Shown piece after piece: positions 26,074-34,623 of a stretch of DNA of 43,684 nucleotides; within the stretch, counting starts at the first letter, position 1, and each line of letters begins with the position of its first letter. The notes beneath the pieces were generated by a model. That model saw only the letters and a program-made list of their open reading frames with translations, did no database searches and was not told where the DNA came from. A program made the translations under genes and the position numbers. This DNA is from Acidobacteriota bacterium. Its GTDB lineage: Bacteria > Acidobacteriota > Terriglobia > Bryobacterales > Bryobacteraceae. The stretch is from positions 1 to 43,684 of the forward strand of contig VFZX01000019.1 in the NCBI GenBank assembly GCA_016871015.1, given 5' to 3'.

Positions 26074-28014
26074 TTACCAATCCAGTTCCGCCCATTTCAT
26101 CGGACCTCCCTTGTGTGCCGGGAATCCGTATCCGTGGACGTAGATCACGTCGATGTCCGATGACCGCAACGCGATCCCCTCGTCCAGGATCCTGCGGCCC
26201 TCCTCCACCAGCGCATCCATGCACCGTCTGAGGATCTCCTCCCGCCCGATGAACCGCCGGTCGATCCCCGCCTCGCGCGCTACTGCCTGCACCAGCGTGT
26301 TGACCTCCGGATCCGGGATCCGGTTGCGCTCCTCGTCATAGCGGTACCACCCGGCGCGGGTCTTTTGGCCGAACCGTCCTGCTTCGCACAGCCGGTCCTC
26401 GATCAGCGGTTTTCGAACTCCCGGAGCCTCAAGATGCCGGTGCTGTTGCCGGATCCGCCATCCGACATCGAGCCCTGCCAGATCTCCCACCGTCAGCGGA
26501 CCCATCGCCATCCCGAAGTCCGTTAGTGCGCCGTCGACATCCTCGATCCGGGCGCCCTCCTCCACCAGGAACTGAGCTTCGCGCCGGTAGCAGTGGAACA
26601 TCCGGTTGCCGACGAATCCCTTGCAATTGCCGACCACGACGCCGATCTTGCCCAGCCGCTTGGCCAAGGCGAGCGAAGCCCCGATGACCGCCGGATCCGT
26701 TGCCGCGCCGCGCACGATCTCGATCAGCTTCATCACATGCGCGGGACTAAAGAAGTGATGCCCGATCACCCGCCCGGGACGCCCGGTGGCCGCGGCGATC
26801 GTATCGATGTTGAGGGACGACGTATTGGTGGCCAGGATCGCGTCCGCATTGGCAACAGCGTCGATCTCAGCGAAGATCCGGCGCTTCAGCTCCATGTCCT
26901 CGAACGCCGCTTCAATGATGATCCCGGCCCGCTCAAACCCGTTGTAGTCAAGTACAGGCTTGATCCGGGCCATGCGCTCGTCCGCCTGTGCCTGCTTCAT
27001 CCGGCCGCGCAACACCGATCCCTGGTAGTTCTTGTGGATCGCGTTCATCGCCTTGTCGGCCAACAGGAGCGACGTTTCCTTGAGCAGCACCTCGATCCCG
27101 GCGTTCGCGTAGGTCATCGCGATGCCTATACCCATGGTGCCGCCGCCGATCACCGCAGCCAGCTTGATGTCCGGCGCGGGCACCGCGGGAACACCCGGAA
27201 CCCTGGCCGCCTCGCGCTCACCGAGAAACACGTGGATCAGTGACTTCGATTCGTTCGAAAAGAGACATTCGCGGAACAGGCGCGCCTCTTCACGAAGTCC
27301 GTCCTCGAACGAGAGCTTTAGCGCACCTTCCACGGCCTGGATCGCACGCGGCGGCGCGGGCAGAGCGAGCGCCTTCCTCGACAGCCCCGGTGGAACGTAG
27401 GTGTCTTCGGAGATCGGCAAGTCCCGGGTCCGGCGCGGGCCAACCTTCGCCGCCATCGCGACAGCCGCATCTACCGGATCCTCGGCCACCTCATCCAAGA
27501 GCCCAATCGCCAGCGCTTCCGGACCCCTCACCGGCTCGCCGAATGTACACAATGCGGCCGCACGCGAGGATCCCGTCAACCGCGGCAGACGCTGGGTTGC
27601 GCCCGCACCGGGGATCAACCCAAGCTTCACTTCGGGCTGGCCGAGCAGCGCGTCCGGGGACGCAACGCGGTAGTGGCACGCGATCGCCACTTCGAGTCCG
27701 CCGCCCAGGGCCGCCCCGCGAATCGCCGCGATCAACGGCTTCGGGGAATCCTCGATGCGGTTCAGGATCGAGCCGAGGTCGACCACCGCTTCCGTCTCTC
27801 CGGAAGTAATCCGCACAAATTCGCGGATATCGTATCCCGCGATGAAGTTCCGGCCGGCGCCGGTGAGAACAATCGCGGCCACCTCACCGTCAGCGACGGC
27901 CTCGGCGACACGCGCTTCCAACTCACGCGCCAGTGCGGGTGTGATCGCGTTCACCGGCGGATTGTCGATGGTGAGCACGGCCACCGGGCCGCGCCGGGAG
28001 ACGGAAACAGGCAT
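26074..28014 (-). CDS. Bifunctional enoyl-CoA hydratase / 3-hydroxyacyl-CoA dehydrogenase
   Basis: A 646-residue fatty-acid beta-oxidation enzyme. The N-terminal crotonase domain (about 1-190) has the oxyanion and catalytic region GGGLEVAIACHYRVA with E108, and E128 in QPEVKLGLIPG, so the hydratase should be active. The dehydrogenase NAD domain starts near 287 (AAVIGGGTMGIGIAM) and has the catalytic histidine in GHHFFSPAHVMKLIE. Two C-terminal helical domains follow, with YGFPAHKGGPM near the end. At 646 residues it is shorter than E. coli FadB (729) and closer to peroxisomal-type multifunctional enzymes. No thiolase is adjacent. Its ATG overlaps the stop of the Gfo/Idh/MocA gene by one base (TAATG), so it is second in that operon. 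Confidence 0.95.
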   Translation of the reverse strand: MPVSVSRRGPVAVLTIDNPPVNAITPALARELEARVAEAVADGEVAAIVLTGAGRNFIAGYDIREFVRITSGETEAVVDLGSILNRIEDSPKPLIAAIRGAALGGGLEVAIACHYRVASPDALLGQPEVKLGLIPGAGATQRLPRLTGSSRAAALCTFGEPVRGPEALAIGLLDEVAEDPVDAAVAMAAKVGPRRTRDLPISEDTYVPPGLSRKALALPAPPRAIQAVEGALKLSFEDGLREEARLFRECLFSNESKSLIHVFLGEREAARVPGVPAVPAPDIKLAAVIGGGTMGIGIAMTYANAGIEVLLKETSLLLADKAMNAIHKNYQGSVLRGRMKQAQADERMARIKPVLDYNGFERAGIIIEAAFEDMELKRRIFAEIDAVANADAILATNTSSLNIDTIAAATGRPGRVIGHHFFSPAHVMKLIEIVRGAATDPAVIGASLALAKRLGKIGVVVGNCKGFVGNRMFHCYRREAQFLVEEGARIEDVDGALTDFGMAMGPLTVGDLAGLDVGWRIRQQHRHLEAPGVRKPLIEDRLCEAGRFGQKTRAGWYRYDEERNRIPDPEVNTLVQAVAREAGIDRRFIGREEILRRCMDALVEEGRRILDEGIALRSSDIDVIYVHGYGFPAHKGGPMKWAELDW

Positions 28015-29204
28015 TACAGCGGCAGGATCTCTTCCCGGTCCGGATCAAACCGGAGGCGCCGCTTCTGCAGGTACGCGATGTTGCCAAGATGCGAAGCCTG
28101 CGCCGAGCGGTGTCCGATCCAGACGTCGCCGTTGGGGAGCTTGCGGCTCCGGCAGCAATCCAGGAAGTTCTCAACGTGCTCGATGGTCTGATCCTTGGGT
28201 GACTTCACCACCACCGTGGGCTTGCTCGAGCTGTCCTTCGGATAGTATTCGAACTGCCCGCGCGTGATCCACAGCCGCCCCTCGGTGCCGCACATCTCGA
28301 CCGCCGCACCCTTGATCCCTGGCGCGAGCGTGGCTTCGAACGTGGCGGTCCACTCAGCGGGATATTCAAGTAGAACGTTGATCGTGTCCGGTGCGGTGCG
28401 CCCATCCTTGTAGTGATAGACGCCGCCCGAGGCGACCGCCGACACCGGATTGTCCTGGTCCATGAACATGTGGACCACGTCGATCCAGTGGGTGAACAGG
28501 TCCGTCACCTGGCCGCCGCCGAAATCGAGAAACGCACGGAAATTCCAGAATTGCTGCGGATCCCAATCGCGCCACTTCACCGGACCCAGAAACCGCGCCC
28601 AGTCGAGATTCGACGGACGCTGCGCGAGCTCGGCGGGCGCCTTCTGCAGGTGCGCGCCATTGCCATGCCACCAGGTACGCGCCATCGTAATCTTGCCGAG
28701 CTTCCCAGTTTTGATGTACTCGTGCTTGGCTTGCAGATAGATGGTTCCCGACCGCTGCTGCATGCCGACCTGGCAAATCCGTTCGTTGACGCGCGCCGCC
28801 TTGACGATCTTCGGTCCCTCTTCGATCGTTAGGGTGAGAGGCTTCTCGACGTACACGTCCTTACCCGCGTTCAGCGCGTCGATGGCCGTGCCGGAGTGCC
28901 AGTGATCAGGGGTCGCGATGAGCACGGCGTCGAGAGCCTTGGTCTCGAGCAGCTTGCGATGGTCGTTGAATCCTTTCGCCGATTGCGCCCGCTGCAGCGC
29001 CTGGTCGATCCGGTTCGCGTAGACGTCGCATACCGCCGTCACGTTGACCTGGTTGGTCTGCTGGAAAACGCCCATTACGTGTTTTCCACGGCCGCCGGCG
29101 CCGATGAGTCCAAGGTTGATCTTGTCGTTGGCGCCGAGCACCCGGGAATAGGAAGCGGCGCTCATGGACGCCGCGGTCAAGCGGACGAAATCTCTGCGGT
29201 GCAT
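28014..29204 (-). CDS. Tat-exported Gfo/Idh/MocA-family oxidoreductase
   Basis: A 396-residue protein with a Tat leader (HRRDFVRLTAASMSAAS) ahead of the Rossmann domain. The dinucleotide loop GLIGAGGRGKH is intact, and the catalytic segment is VEKPLTL. TDLFTHWIDVVHMFMDQ carries the active-site histidine. Family members act on sugars with NAD(P); exported ones carry their own tightly bound cofactor, as glucose-fructose oxidoreductase does. ATG 29204 is chosen for the leader. A perfect TATAAT lies 8-13 bases before it on the minus strand, so the mRNA may have almost no leader. It is coupled by one base to the beta-oxidation gene, a puzzling pairing. Confidence 0.9.
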   Translation of the reverse strand: MHRRDFVRLTAASMSAASYSRVLGANDKINLGLIGAGGRGKHVMGVFQQTNQVNVTAVCDVYANRIDQALQRAQSAKGFNDHRKLLETKALDAVLIATPDHWHSGTAIDALNAGKDVYVEKPLTLTIEEGPKIVKAARVNERICQVGMQQRSGTIYLQAKHEYIKTGKLGKITMARTWWHGNGAHLQKAPAELAQRPSNLDWARFLGPVKWRDWDPQQFWNFRAFLDFGGGQVTDLFTHWIDVVHMFMDQDNPVSAVASGGVYHYKDGRTAPDTINVLLEYPAEWTATFEATLAPGIKGAAVEMCGTEGRLWITRGQFEYYPKDSSSKPTVVVKSPKDQTIEHVENFLDCCRSRKLPNGDVWIGHRSAQASHLGNIAYLQKRRLRFDPDREEILPL

Positions 29205-29227
29205 TCCGATAATTATACTGGTTAGCG

Positions 29228-30439
29228 ATGCCCATCGATTTCGGACACCAGTTGATTGCCCGCTGGCTGGATCCCGATCCCGCGCACGCGGCCCTGTTAA
29301 AGCAGGCAGGAATTGAGGTGGTGCTGCTGGGTGCTCCGCATGCGGCGTTCGAGCGCGCAGTCGCGGATGCCGGATTCGCAACCAGCCCGGTGGAAAGCGC
29401 GGGAACAGTGGTGACCCGCGGACTCTGGCCCGGAATCCGCGACGCCGCACGCCAGCGCGGCGGAGGCGACGAGACCGCGTCGGCCAGCCGCGAGCCCTGG
29501 GTGGACGCCAACGGATACCTGGTGGCCGTCGAGCGTGCGCTCAATCCCGGCCGGACTCCGGTCCTCGGCTACCTGCCCGACGCCAAGGCTGGCGTTACCG
29601 CGCAACGCATGATTCCGTTTGAAACATTAGAGATCGCCCTTGTCGAGGCGCGGATGAACGGCGGAAATTTCCTGCTCGCCGTCGAACCGCGCTACCGGGC
29701 CGCGCTGCTGCGCAAGGACGCGCGCGCCTTGGCGGCCTGGGAGAGCCTCGGACGGATGTCGAAATGGCTGAGCGAACACGCGGCGCTGTTCGGGCGTCCC
29801 GCGAATCCGGTGATCACCGCACTCGTCGAGCCGGGACCTGCCACCTCTGAGCTTGCCAACCTGCTTTTCCGGCGCAACGGGAGTCCGCTCATCGCCGCCG
29901 CGGCGGATCCTCCCGCTCCGGGCCGCGCACAGTGCCTGGTCGCCAGCAGCCTGAAGTCTCTCACCCCGGACCAGAGGAAGCGGGTCTTCGCCCATGCCGA
30001 AGCTGGCGCCACAGTGGTCATCGATTCAGCTCCGGAACGGTGGAAGCTCGCCAGGCAGGAGCGCGATCGAGATTTTTACTCCGTGGGCAAGGGACACGTG
30101 CTCGCCTATCACAAGCGGATCGTGGATCCGAGTGAGTTCGCGCTCGACTGCATCGACGTCGTCTCGCATCGTCACCGCGCCGCGCGGCTGTGGAACGCCA
30201 ACTCCGTCATCGCGCTTTCGACCGAAGGAACGAAGCCTGGCGAACAGCTCCTGCTCCTGATCAACTACGGATCCGCCGTGAATGAGGAGGTGCAGGCGCG
30301 CGTCGCCGGACACTTCGGTTCCGCCGAGTTGATCGCGCCCGGCGCAGCGGCCCGTCCGCTGAAGACCGCGCGGCGTGGAACCACAACCGAAGTTTTCCTG
30401 CCCGCCCTGGGACGTTGCGCTGTGGTCCGGTTCGCCTGA
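29228..30439 (+). CDS. Unrecognised 403-aa protein, possibly glycoside-hydrolase-like
   Basis: I do not recognise this family with confidence. The protein has no signal peptide or membrane helix. The N-terminal half alternates hydrophobic strands and helices in a way that could be a barrel (VVLLGAPHAAFERAV, TPVLGYLPDAKAG, NFLLAVEPRYRAALL). The C-terminal 80 residues read as beta strands (EQLLLLINYGSAVNEEVQARV, TTTEVFLPALGRCAVVRF), like the sandwich domains that close some glycosidases. Function cannot be assigned from this. It begins 23 bases from the divergent Gfo/Idh/MocA gene and is followed after 17 bases by polyphosphate kinase. Confidence 0.75.
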   Translation: MPIDFGHQLIARWLDPDPAHAALLKQAGIEVVLLGAPHAAFERAVADAGFATSPVESAGTVVTRGLWPGIRDAARQRGGGDETASASREPWVDANGYLVAVERALNPGRTPVLGYLPDAKAGVTAQRMIPFETLEIALVEARMNGGNFLLAVEPRYRAALLRKDARALAAWESLGRMSKWLSEHAALFGRPANPVITALVEPGPATSELANLLFRRNGSPLIAAAADPPAPGRAQCLVASSLKSLTPDQRKRVFAHAEAGATVVIDSAPERWKLARQERDRDFYSVGKGHVLAYHKRIVDPSEFALDCIDVVSHRHRAARLWNANSVIALSTEGTKPGEQLLLLINYGSAVNEEVQARVAGHFGSAELIAPGAAARPLKTARRGTTTEVFLPALGRCAVVRFA

Positions 30440-30456
30440 TAAGCTGTTCTGTTCGG

Positions 30457-32550
30457 ATGGCGAAGCGTTCCCCCGGTGTAACCAAACCGCAACAAGTCCG
30501 CCTGGATGATCCAGCGCTCTACGTGAATCGCGAGCTGAGCTTGCTGAAGTTCCAACGGAGGGTGCTCGAGGAAGCCAACGATCCCACGCATCCGCTGCTG
30601 GAGCGCGTGAAATTCGTGTCGATCCTCGGATCCAACCTGGATGAATTCTTCATGGTGCGCGTCGCCGGAATCCAGAATCAGATCAACGCCGGAGTACAGG
30701 ACACGGGACCGGAGGGACTCACGCCGCCCGAGCGGCTGGAAGCGATCCGTGCCGAGTTCGTCGACATCCTGAACGCGGCCCACGCCTCCCGCAGCCGGCT
30801 GTTCGAAGAACTCTCCGCCCACGGCATCCACGTAGTCGAGTACGCGGATCTATCGCCGGAGCAGCGCCAGTTCGCCGACCAGTACTTCCTCGACACCATC
30901 TATCCGGTGCTCACACCGCTGGCGTTCGATCCCGGCCGCCCGTTCCCGCACATCTCGAATCTCAGCTTGAATCTGTCGGTGATGATCCGCGACCGCGAGG
31001 GAGAGGACCGCTTCGCCCGTGTCAAGGTGCCCGACACACTGCCCCAGTTGGTCCCGTTGCAGAAGGCCGCCAAGCATCCGCGCGAAGTCTCTTTCGTTTG
31101 GCTCGAGCAGGTGATTCAGGCAAATCTGTCCGCATTGTTCCCGGGGATGGAGATCGTGGAGTCGCATGCGTTTCACCTCACGCGCGACGCGGACACCGAG
31201 ATCCAGGAGATCGAGGCCGAGGACCTGCTCGAGTCCGTCGAGGAAGGCGTGCGGCTGCGCAGGTTCGGAGCGCCAGTGCGGCTGATGGTCCAGCCAGAGA
31301 TGCCGGACCACGTGCTGGATCTGCTCAAAACGAATCTGGAAGCGGACGATCAGGACGTGTTCCGCGTGCAGAGTCCGTTGGCGCTCAGCCGTCTGCGGCA
31401 CCTCTCCTCACTCGACCGCCCGGAGCTCAAGGATCCGCCCTTCGTCCCCATGCCGCATGAAGCGTTCGGCGGCGACGACGAGGAGATGTTCGCCGCGGTG
31501 CGCCGCCATGACATCCTGCTGCACCACCCATTCGACTCCTTTCAGCCCGTGGTGGACTTCCTTCGCGCTGCCGCGCGGGACCCGCACGTTCTCGCCATCA
31601 AGATGACTCTGTACCGCGTGGGATCAAAGTCGCCAGTGGTGGAAGCGCTGCTCGAAGCGATGCGGAATGGCAAGCAGGTCGCGGTACTCGTCGAGCTCAA
31701 GGCGCGCTTCGACGAAGAGTCCAACATTGAATGGGCGCGTGCGCTTGAAGCGGAAGGCGTTCATGTCGTGTATGGACTTGTGGGTCTCAAGATCCATGGC
31801 AAGGTGGCGCTCGTGGTGCGGCAGGAAGGCGACGTGATGCGGCGTTACGTGCACCTGTCCACCGGCAACTACAACGCGGTCACGGCGCACCTGTACACCG
31901 ATATGGGAATGTTCACGGCGGATCCCGACATCGGTGCTGATGCCTCGGACTTGTTCAACTACTTGACCGGATACTCCGCCAAATCCGACTACCGCAAGCT
32001 GCTTGTCGCGCCGATCAACCTGCGGTCACGTTTTGCGGCGCTGATCCATCGCGAAATCGCCCACGCCCGCGCGGGGCTCCCGGCACGGCTGATTTTCAAG
32101 ATGAACGCGCTGGTCGACGACGGCGTGATCCGCCTGCTCTACGAGGCGTCGCGTGCCGGGGTGAAGGTCGACCTGATCGCGCGTGGAATCTGTTGTCTGC
32201 GGCCTGGAATTCCTGGCGTGAGTGACAACATCACAGTCCGCAGCATCGTCGGCCGGTTCCTCGAGCACAGCCGGATCTTCTATTTCGCCAACGGCGGCAA
32301 GGACGAGATCTACCTCGGCTCAGCCGACCTCATGCAGCGCAACATCAACCGCCGCGTCGAGGTGCTCTTTCCGGTTCAGCGGCCCGCGCTGGTGAAAACG
32401 CTCCGCGACCGCGTGCTGGCGGCATACCTCAACGACAACGTGAAGGCGCGCCTGATGCAGCCCGGCGGAACCTACGTCCGCGCCGAACGCGGCAAGGCGC
32501 GCCCGGTGAACAGCCAGAATCTGCTGCTCGCGGCCCGATCCGGACGGTGA
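30457..32550 (+). CDS. ppk1: Polyphosphate kinase 1
   Basis: A 697-residue enzyme that polymerises the ATP gamma-phosphate into inorganic polyphosphate and can run in reverse. The N domain starts with YVNRELSLLKFQRRVLEEA and the head domain with ILGSNLDEFFMVRV, both highly conserved. The catalytic phospholipase-D-like half carries the autophosphorylated histidine at about 466 in YVHLSTGNYN, and RNINRRVEVLFPV near the C-terminus. Length is close to E. coli PPK1 (688). ATG 30457 is chosen because the upstream in-frame region has no family similarity. The stop codon overlaps the GTG of the glycosyltransferase gene by four bases (GTGA), so the two are translationally coupled. Confidence 0.97.
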   Translation: MAKRSPGVTKPQQVRLDDPALYVNRELSLLKFQRRVLEEANDPTHPLLERVKFVSILGSNLDEFFMVRVAGIQNQINAGVQDTGPEGLTPPERLEAIRAEFVDILNAAHASRSRLFEELSAHGIHVVEYADLSPEQRQFADQYFLDTIYPVLTPLAFDPGRPFPHISNLSLNLSVMIRDREGEDRFARVKVPDTLPQLVPLQKAAKHPREVSFVWLEQVIQANLSALFPGMEIVESHAFHLTRDADTEIQEIEAEDLLESVEEGVRLRRFGAPVRLMVQPEMPDHVLDLLKTNLEADDQDVFRVQSPLALSRLRHLSSLDRPELKDPPFVPMPHEAFGGDDEEMFAAVRRHDILLHHPFDSFQPVVDFLRAAARDPHVLAIKMTLYRVGSKSPVVEALLEAMRNGKQVAVLVELKARFDEESNIEWARALEAEGVHVVYGLVGLKIHGKVALVVRQEGDVMRRYVHLSTGNYNAVTAHLYTDMGMFTADPDIGADASDLFNYLTGYSAKSDYRKLLVAPINLRSRFAALIHREIAHARAGLPARLIFKMNALVDDGVIRLLYEASRAGVKVDLIARGICCLRPGIPGVSDNITVRSIVGRFLEHSRIFYFANGGKDEIYLGSADLMQRNINRRVEVLFPVQRPALVKTLRDRVLAAYLNDNVKARLMQPGGTYVRAERGKARPVNSQNLLLAARSGR

Positions 32551-33863
32551 AGCTCATCTACACCGCCGCCCATGGCGGGTTCGCCGGGCAGCCGATCCCG
32601 CTGGGCGGAGGCGCGGCGGTGTGCGACCAGCTTGTGGCAGAGTGGACCCGCACGCGGCCCTTCGACTTCGAGCTGCTCACTCCGTCAATTCTCGGCCGCC
32701 GCGCGCCCACCGCGCGCGACATTGTGCGATTCAACGAACGCGAGTACGCCCGCTTCTGTGTTGAATTCAGTGCGGCGGCCACACGCGAGATCCTGCGTCA
32801 TGATCCCGCGGACACCGTGGTCCTGAGCAACGATATCTCCGAGGGTCCGGACTTCGAGCGGCTGGCCGCCGCGGGCTTCGCGGTGTCGGTGATCTATCAC
32901 GTGGATGTCGCCGCCTACATCTCCGCGATCTATCTGCGGGACTGGATCGCGCCCGAAACGCTCGTCCGGTGGCACGCCAGGCTGCCGCGCTGGGCCTCGC
33001 CGCGGATCGTCCGGCTGATCTTTGAGAAGCAGCGGCAAACCGCGGTCCATGCGCGGAGGCTGATCGTGCCGTCGCCGGAGATGAAATGCGTACTGGGGCG
33101 CTGCTATGGTCGAGCAGCGGAGGCCAAGACCGAGGTGGTGCCGTGGGGAGTCACGCCCGTCGTTCCCGATCCTCAATCGGGCGCGGCTCTCCGCCGTGAA
33201 TTCGGTGTGCCGGATGACGCAGCCGTCCTCCTGACGCTCAGCCGGATCTCGCCGGAAAAGGGCCAGGACCTGCTGCTCGAAGCGCTCAAGGGCTGGCCCG
33301 GACCCACGCTGTGGCTGTTCATCTGCGGCGAACCCGCCTACATGCAGGGAGCACGGTTCGCGGCGAAGCTGGAACGCCTGGCGCGTCGGCTGGACAATGT
33401 GCGGGTCGCGTTCCCGGGATATGTCACCGGAGAACGGAAGCGGGCGTTCTTCTCGATGGCGGACATCTACGTGTTCCCGTCACGCCACGAGAGCTACGGA
33501 CTTACCCTGCTCGAGGCACTGTCCGCTGGCCTTCCGTGCATCTGCGCGGATCACCATGGTGCGCGCGCCGTGATGCGGCCCGGGTTCGGCGAGATGGTCC
33601 CGCCGGATCCGCAATCACTGCGCGGCGCGGTCGAACGGCTGGCCGGGGATTCGAGTCTCCGGACTCGCATGGGCAGCGCCGCACGCGCATGGGCGGTGAC
33701 GCAAAAGTTCAGCAGCGCCGCGGAGCGCCTCGCCGCGATGCTCACTGAGTCCGCAGGTACCGCGCCACGACCCCGGCGGGCAGTCCCCGCGCCAGACCCG
33801 GATCCACGCACAACGCCGTCGCCCACGCATCGGCCAGGATCCCGCGCGGAGCCTCCACGCTGA
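32547..33863 (+). CDS. GT4-family glycosyltransferase (GT-B fold)
   Basis: Up to 438 residues, starting at GTG 32547, which overlaps the ppk1 stop. The N-terminal acceptor domain has the glycine loop GGGAAVCDQLV. The C-terminal nucleotide-sugar domain begins near 225 (LLTLSRISPEKGQDLLLEAL) and has the donor-binding ESYGLTLLEALSAGLP, the EX7E motif of GT4 enzymes. It should transfer a sugar from a nucleotide donor, but the acceptor is unknown. Family similarity ends near residue 405. The last 30 or so residues are Pro/Arg-rich (PRPRRAVPAPDPDP) and overlap the apbE gene on the other strand by 122 bases; they look like read-through translation of apbE antisense. Confidence 0.88.
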   Translation: MKLIYTAAHGGFAGQPIPLGGGAAVCDQLVAEWTRTRPFDFELLTPSILGRRAPTARDIVRFNEREYARFCVEFSAAATREILRHDPADTVVLSNDISEGPDFERLAAAGFAVSVIYHVDVAAYISAIYLRDWIAPETLVRWHARLPRWASPRIVRLIFEKQRQTAVHARRLIVPSPEMKCVLGRCYGRAAEAKTEVVPWGVTPVVPDPQSGAALRREFGVPDDAAVLLTLSRISPEKGQDLLLEALKGWPGPTLWLFICGEPAYMQGARFAAKLERLARRLDNVRVAFPGYVTGERKRAFFSMADIYVFPSRHESYGLTLLEALSAGLPCICADHHGARAVMRPGFGEMVPPDPQSLRGAVERLAGDSSLRTRMGSAARAWAVTQKFSSAAERLAAMLTESAGTAPRPRRAVPAPDPDPRTTPSPTHRPGSRAEPPR

Positions 33864-34623
33864 CTAGCGCCCGGTTCGTCAGCCCCCGGCCTGTGCGTGG
33901 ATCAACGATGTGCGAATGGCGCCGGCCCTGCTGGTCCATGACGAACTGCTCGAGATCGCCTGAAGTCGACACCGCGCTGTTGGCCACCGTTACCGTGCCT
34001 TCCGGCAATCCGATCGTCCATCCCGCCCGGCCCGGAGGTGCGCCGCCCACAACGATGTCTCCTCCCGCCGCGGCCATCGCGGACGCGAACCCCTTCCCGC
34101 GCAGCACCGCCAGCATCTCATCCGCCGCGTAGCCTTTGGCGATCCCGCCAAAGTCGAGCTGCATTCCCCGCTTTCCAAGTGAAACCTCGCGCGCCGCCGG
34201 ATCCAACCGGATCCGCCGCCATCCCGTCAACCGGCGTGCCGCGCGGATCTCGCTCTCCTCGGGAATCCTCCCCCGCCACAGCCGCGCGGCCGGGGCAACC
34301 GTCACGTCGAACGCGCCACCGCTCGCCCGCGATACCGCGAGCGCCGTCTCCAGCACCCCGAACAGATCCTCACTCACCACGGCGCGGCCGGACCGGCACA
34401 GGCGGTTCAACTCGCTGTCCGGCTTGTAGTCCGACAGCCTGGCATCGATCTCCGCGGCCCGCGCGAACGCCGCCACGAACGCGTCTCGCGCCTCAGCCGG
34501 TCCGCTCGCGTAGACCACCAGGCGGAACAGCGTGCCCATGTGCGTCTCGGCGGCTTCGTACCGGTCGAGCGCCACCGCCTGCGCCGCCGCAACCAGCAGG
34601 ACGCAGCTACTCCTGCTCCACAC
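33742..34623 (-). CDS. apbE: ApbE-family FAD:protein FMN transferase
   Basis: A 293-residue exported flavin transferase. The leader is WSRSSCVLLVAAAQAVA. Conserved segments include the N-terminal THMGTLFRLVVY, LDFGGIAKGYAADEM, AAGGDIVVGG, NSAVSTSGDLEQF and HIVDPRTGRG. ApbE proteins split FAD and attach FMN to a Thr/Ser of partner proteins such as RnfG/NqrC or extracellular flavoproteins. No obvious FMN-binding partner is in this window. GTG 34623 is chosen because it opens the signal peptide and has GGA nearby; it overlaps the end of the cytochrome-SUMF1 gene by 17 bases. Its 3' end overlaps the glycosyltransferase tail, and the genuine C-terminal motif (ADAWATAL) lies in the overlap, so this gene is the real owner of that DNA. 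Confidence 0.92.
   Translation of the reverse strand: MWSRSSCVLLVAAAQAVALDRYEAAETHMGTLFRLVVYASGPAEARDAFVAAFARAAEIDARLSDYKPDSELNRLCRSGRAVVSEDLFGVLETALAVSRASGGAFDVTVAPAARLWRGRIPEESEIRAARRLTGWRRIRLDPAAREVSLGKRGMQLDFGGIAKGYAADEMLAVLRGKGFASAMAAAGGDIVVGGAPPGRAGWTIGLPEGTVTVANSAVSTSGDLEQFVMDQQGRRHSHIVDPRTGRGLTNRALVSVEAPRGILADAWATALCVDPGLARGLPAGVVARYLRTQ

Noticed and set aside
26055-26081. TTGGTA ... TACCAA inverted repeat between the TonB receptor and beta-oxidation genes
   Set aside because: Only six pairs with a 13-base loop and no T-run; too weak to call a bidirectional terminator.
29212-29217. Perfect TATAAT on the minus strand before the Gfo/Idh gene
   Set aside because: No matching -35 box is found at 16-18 bases and it lies very close to the start codon, so I mention it with the gene but do not call a promoter.
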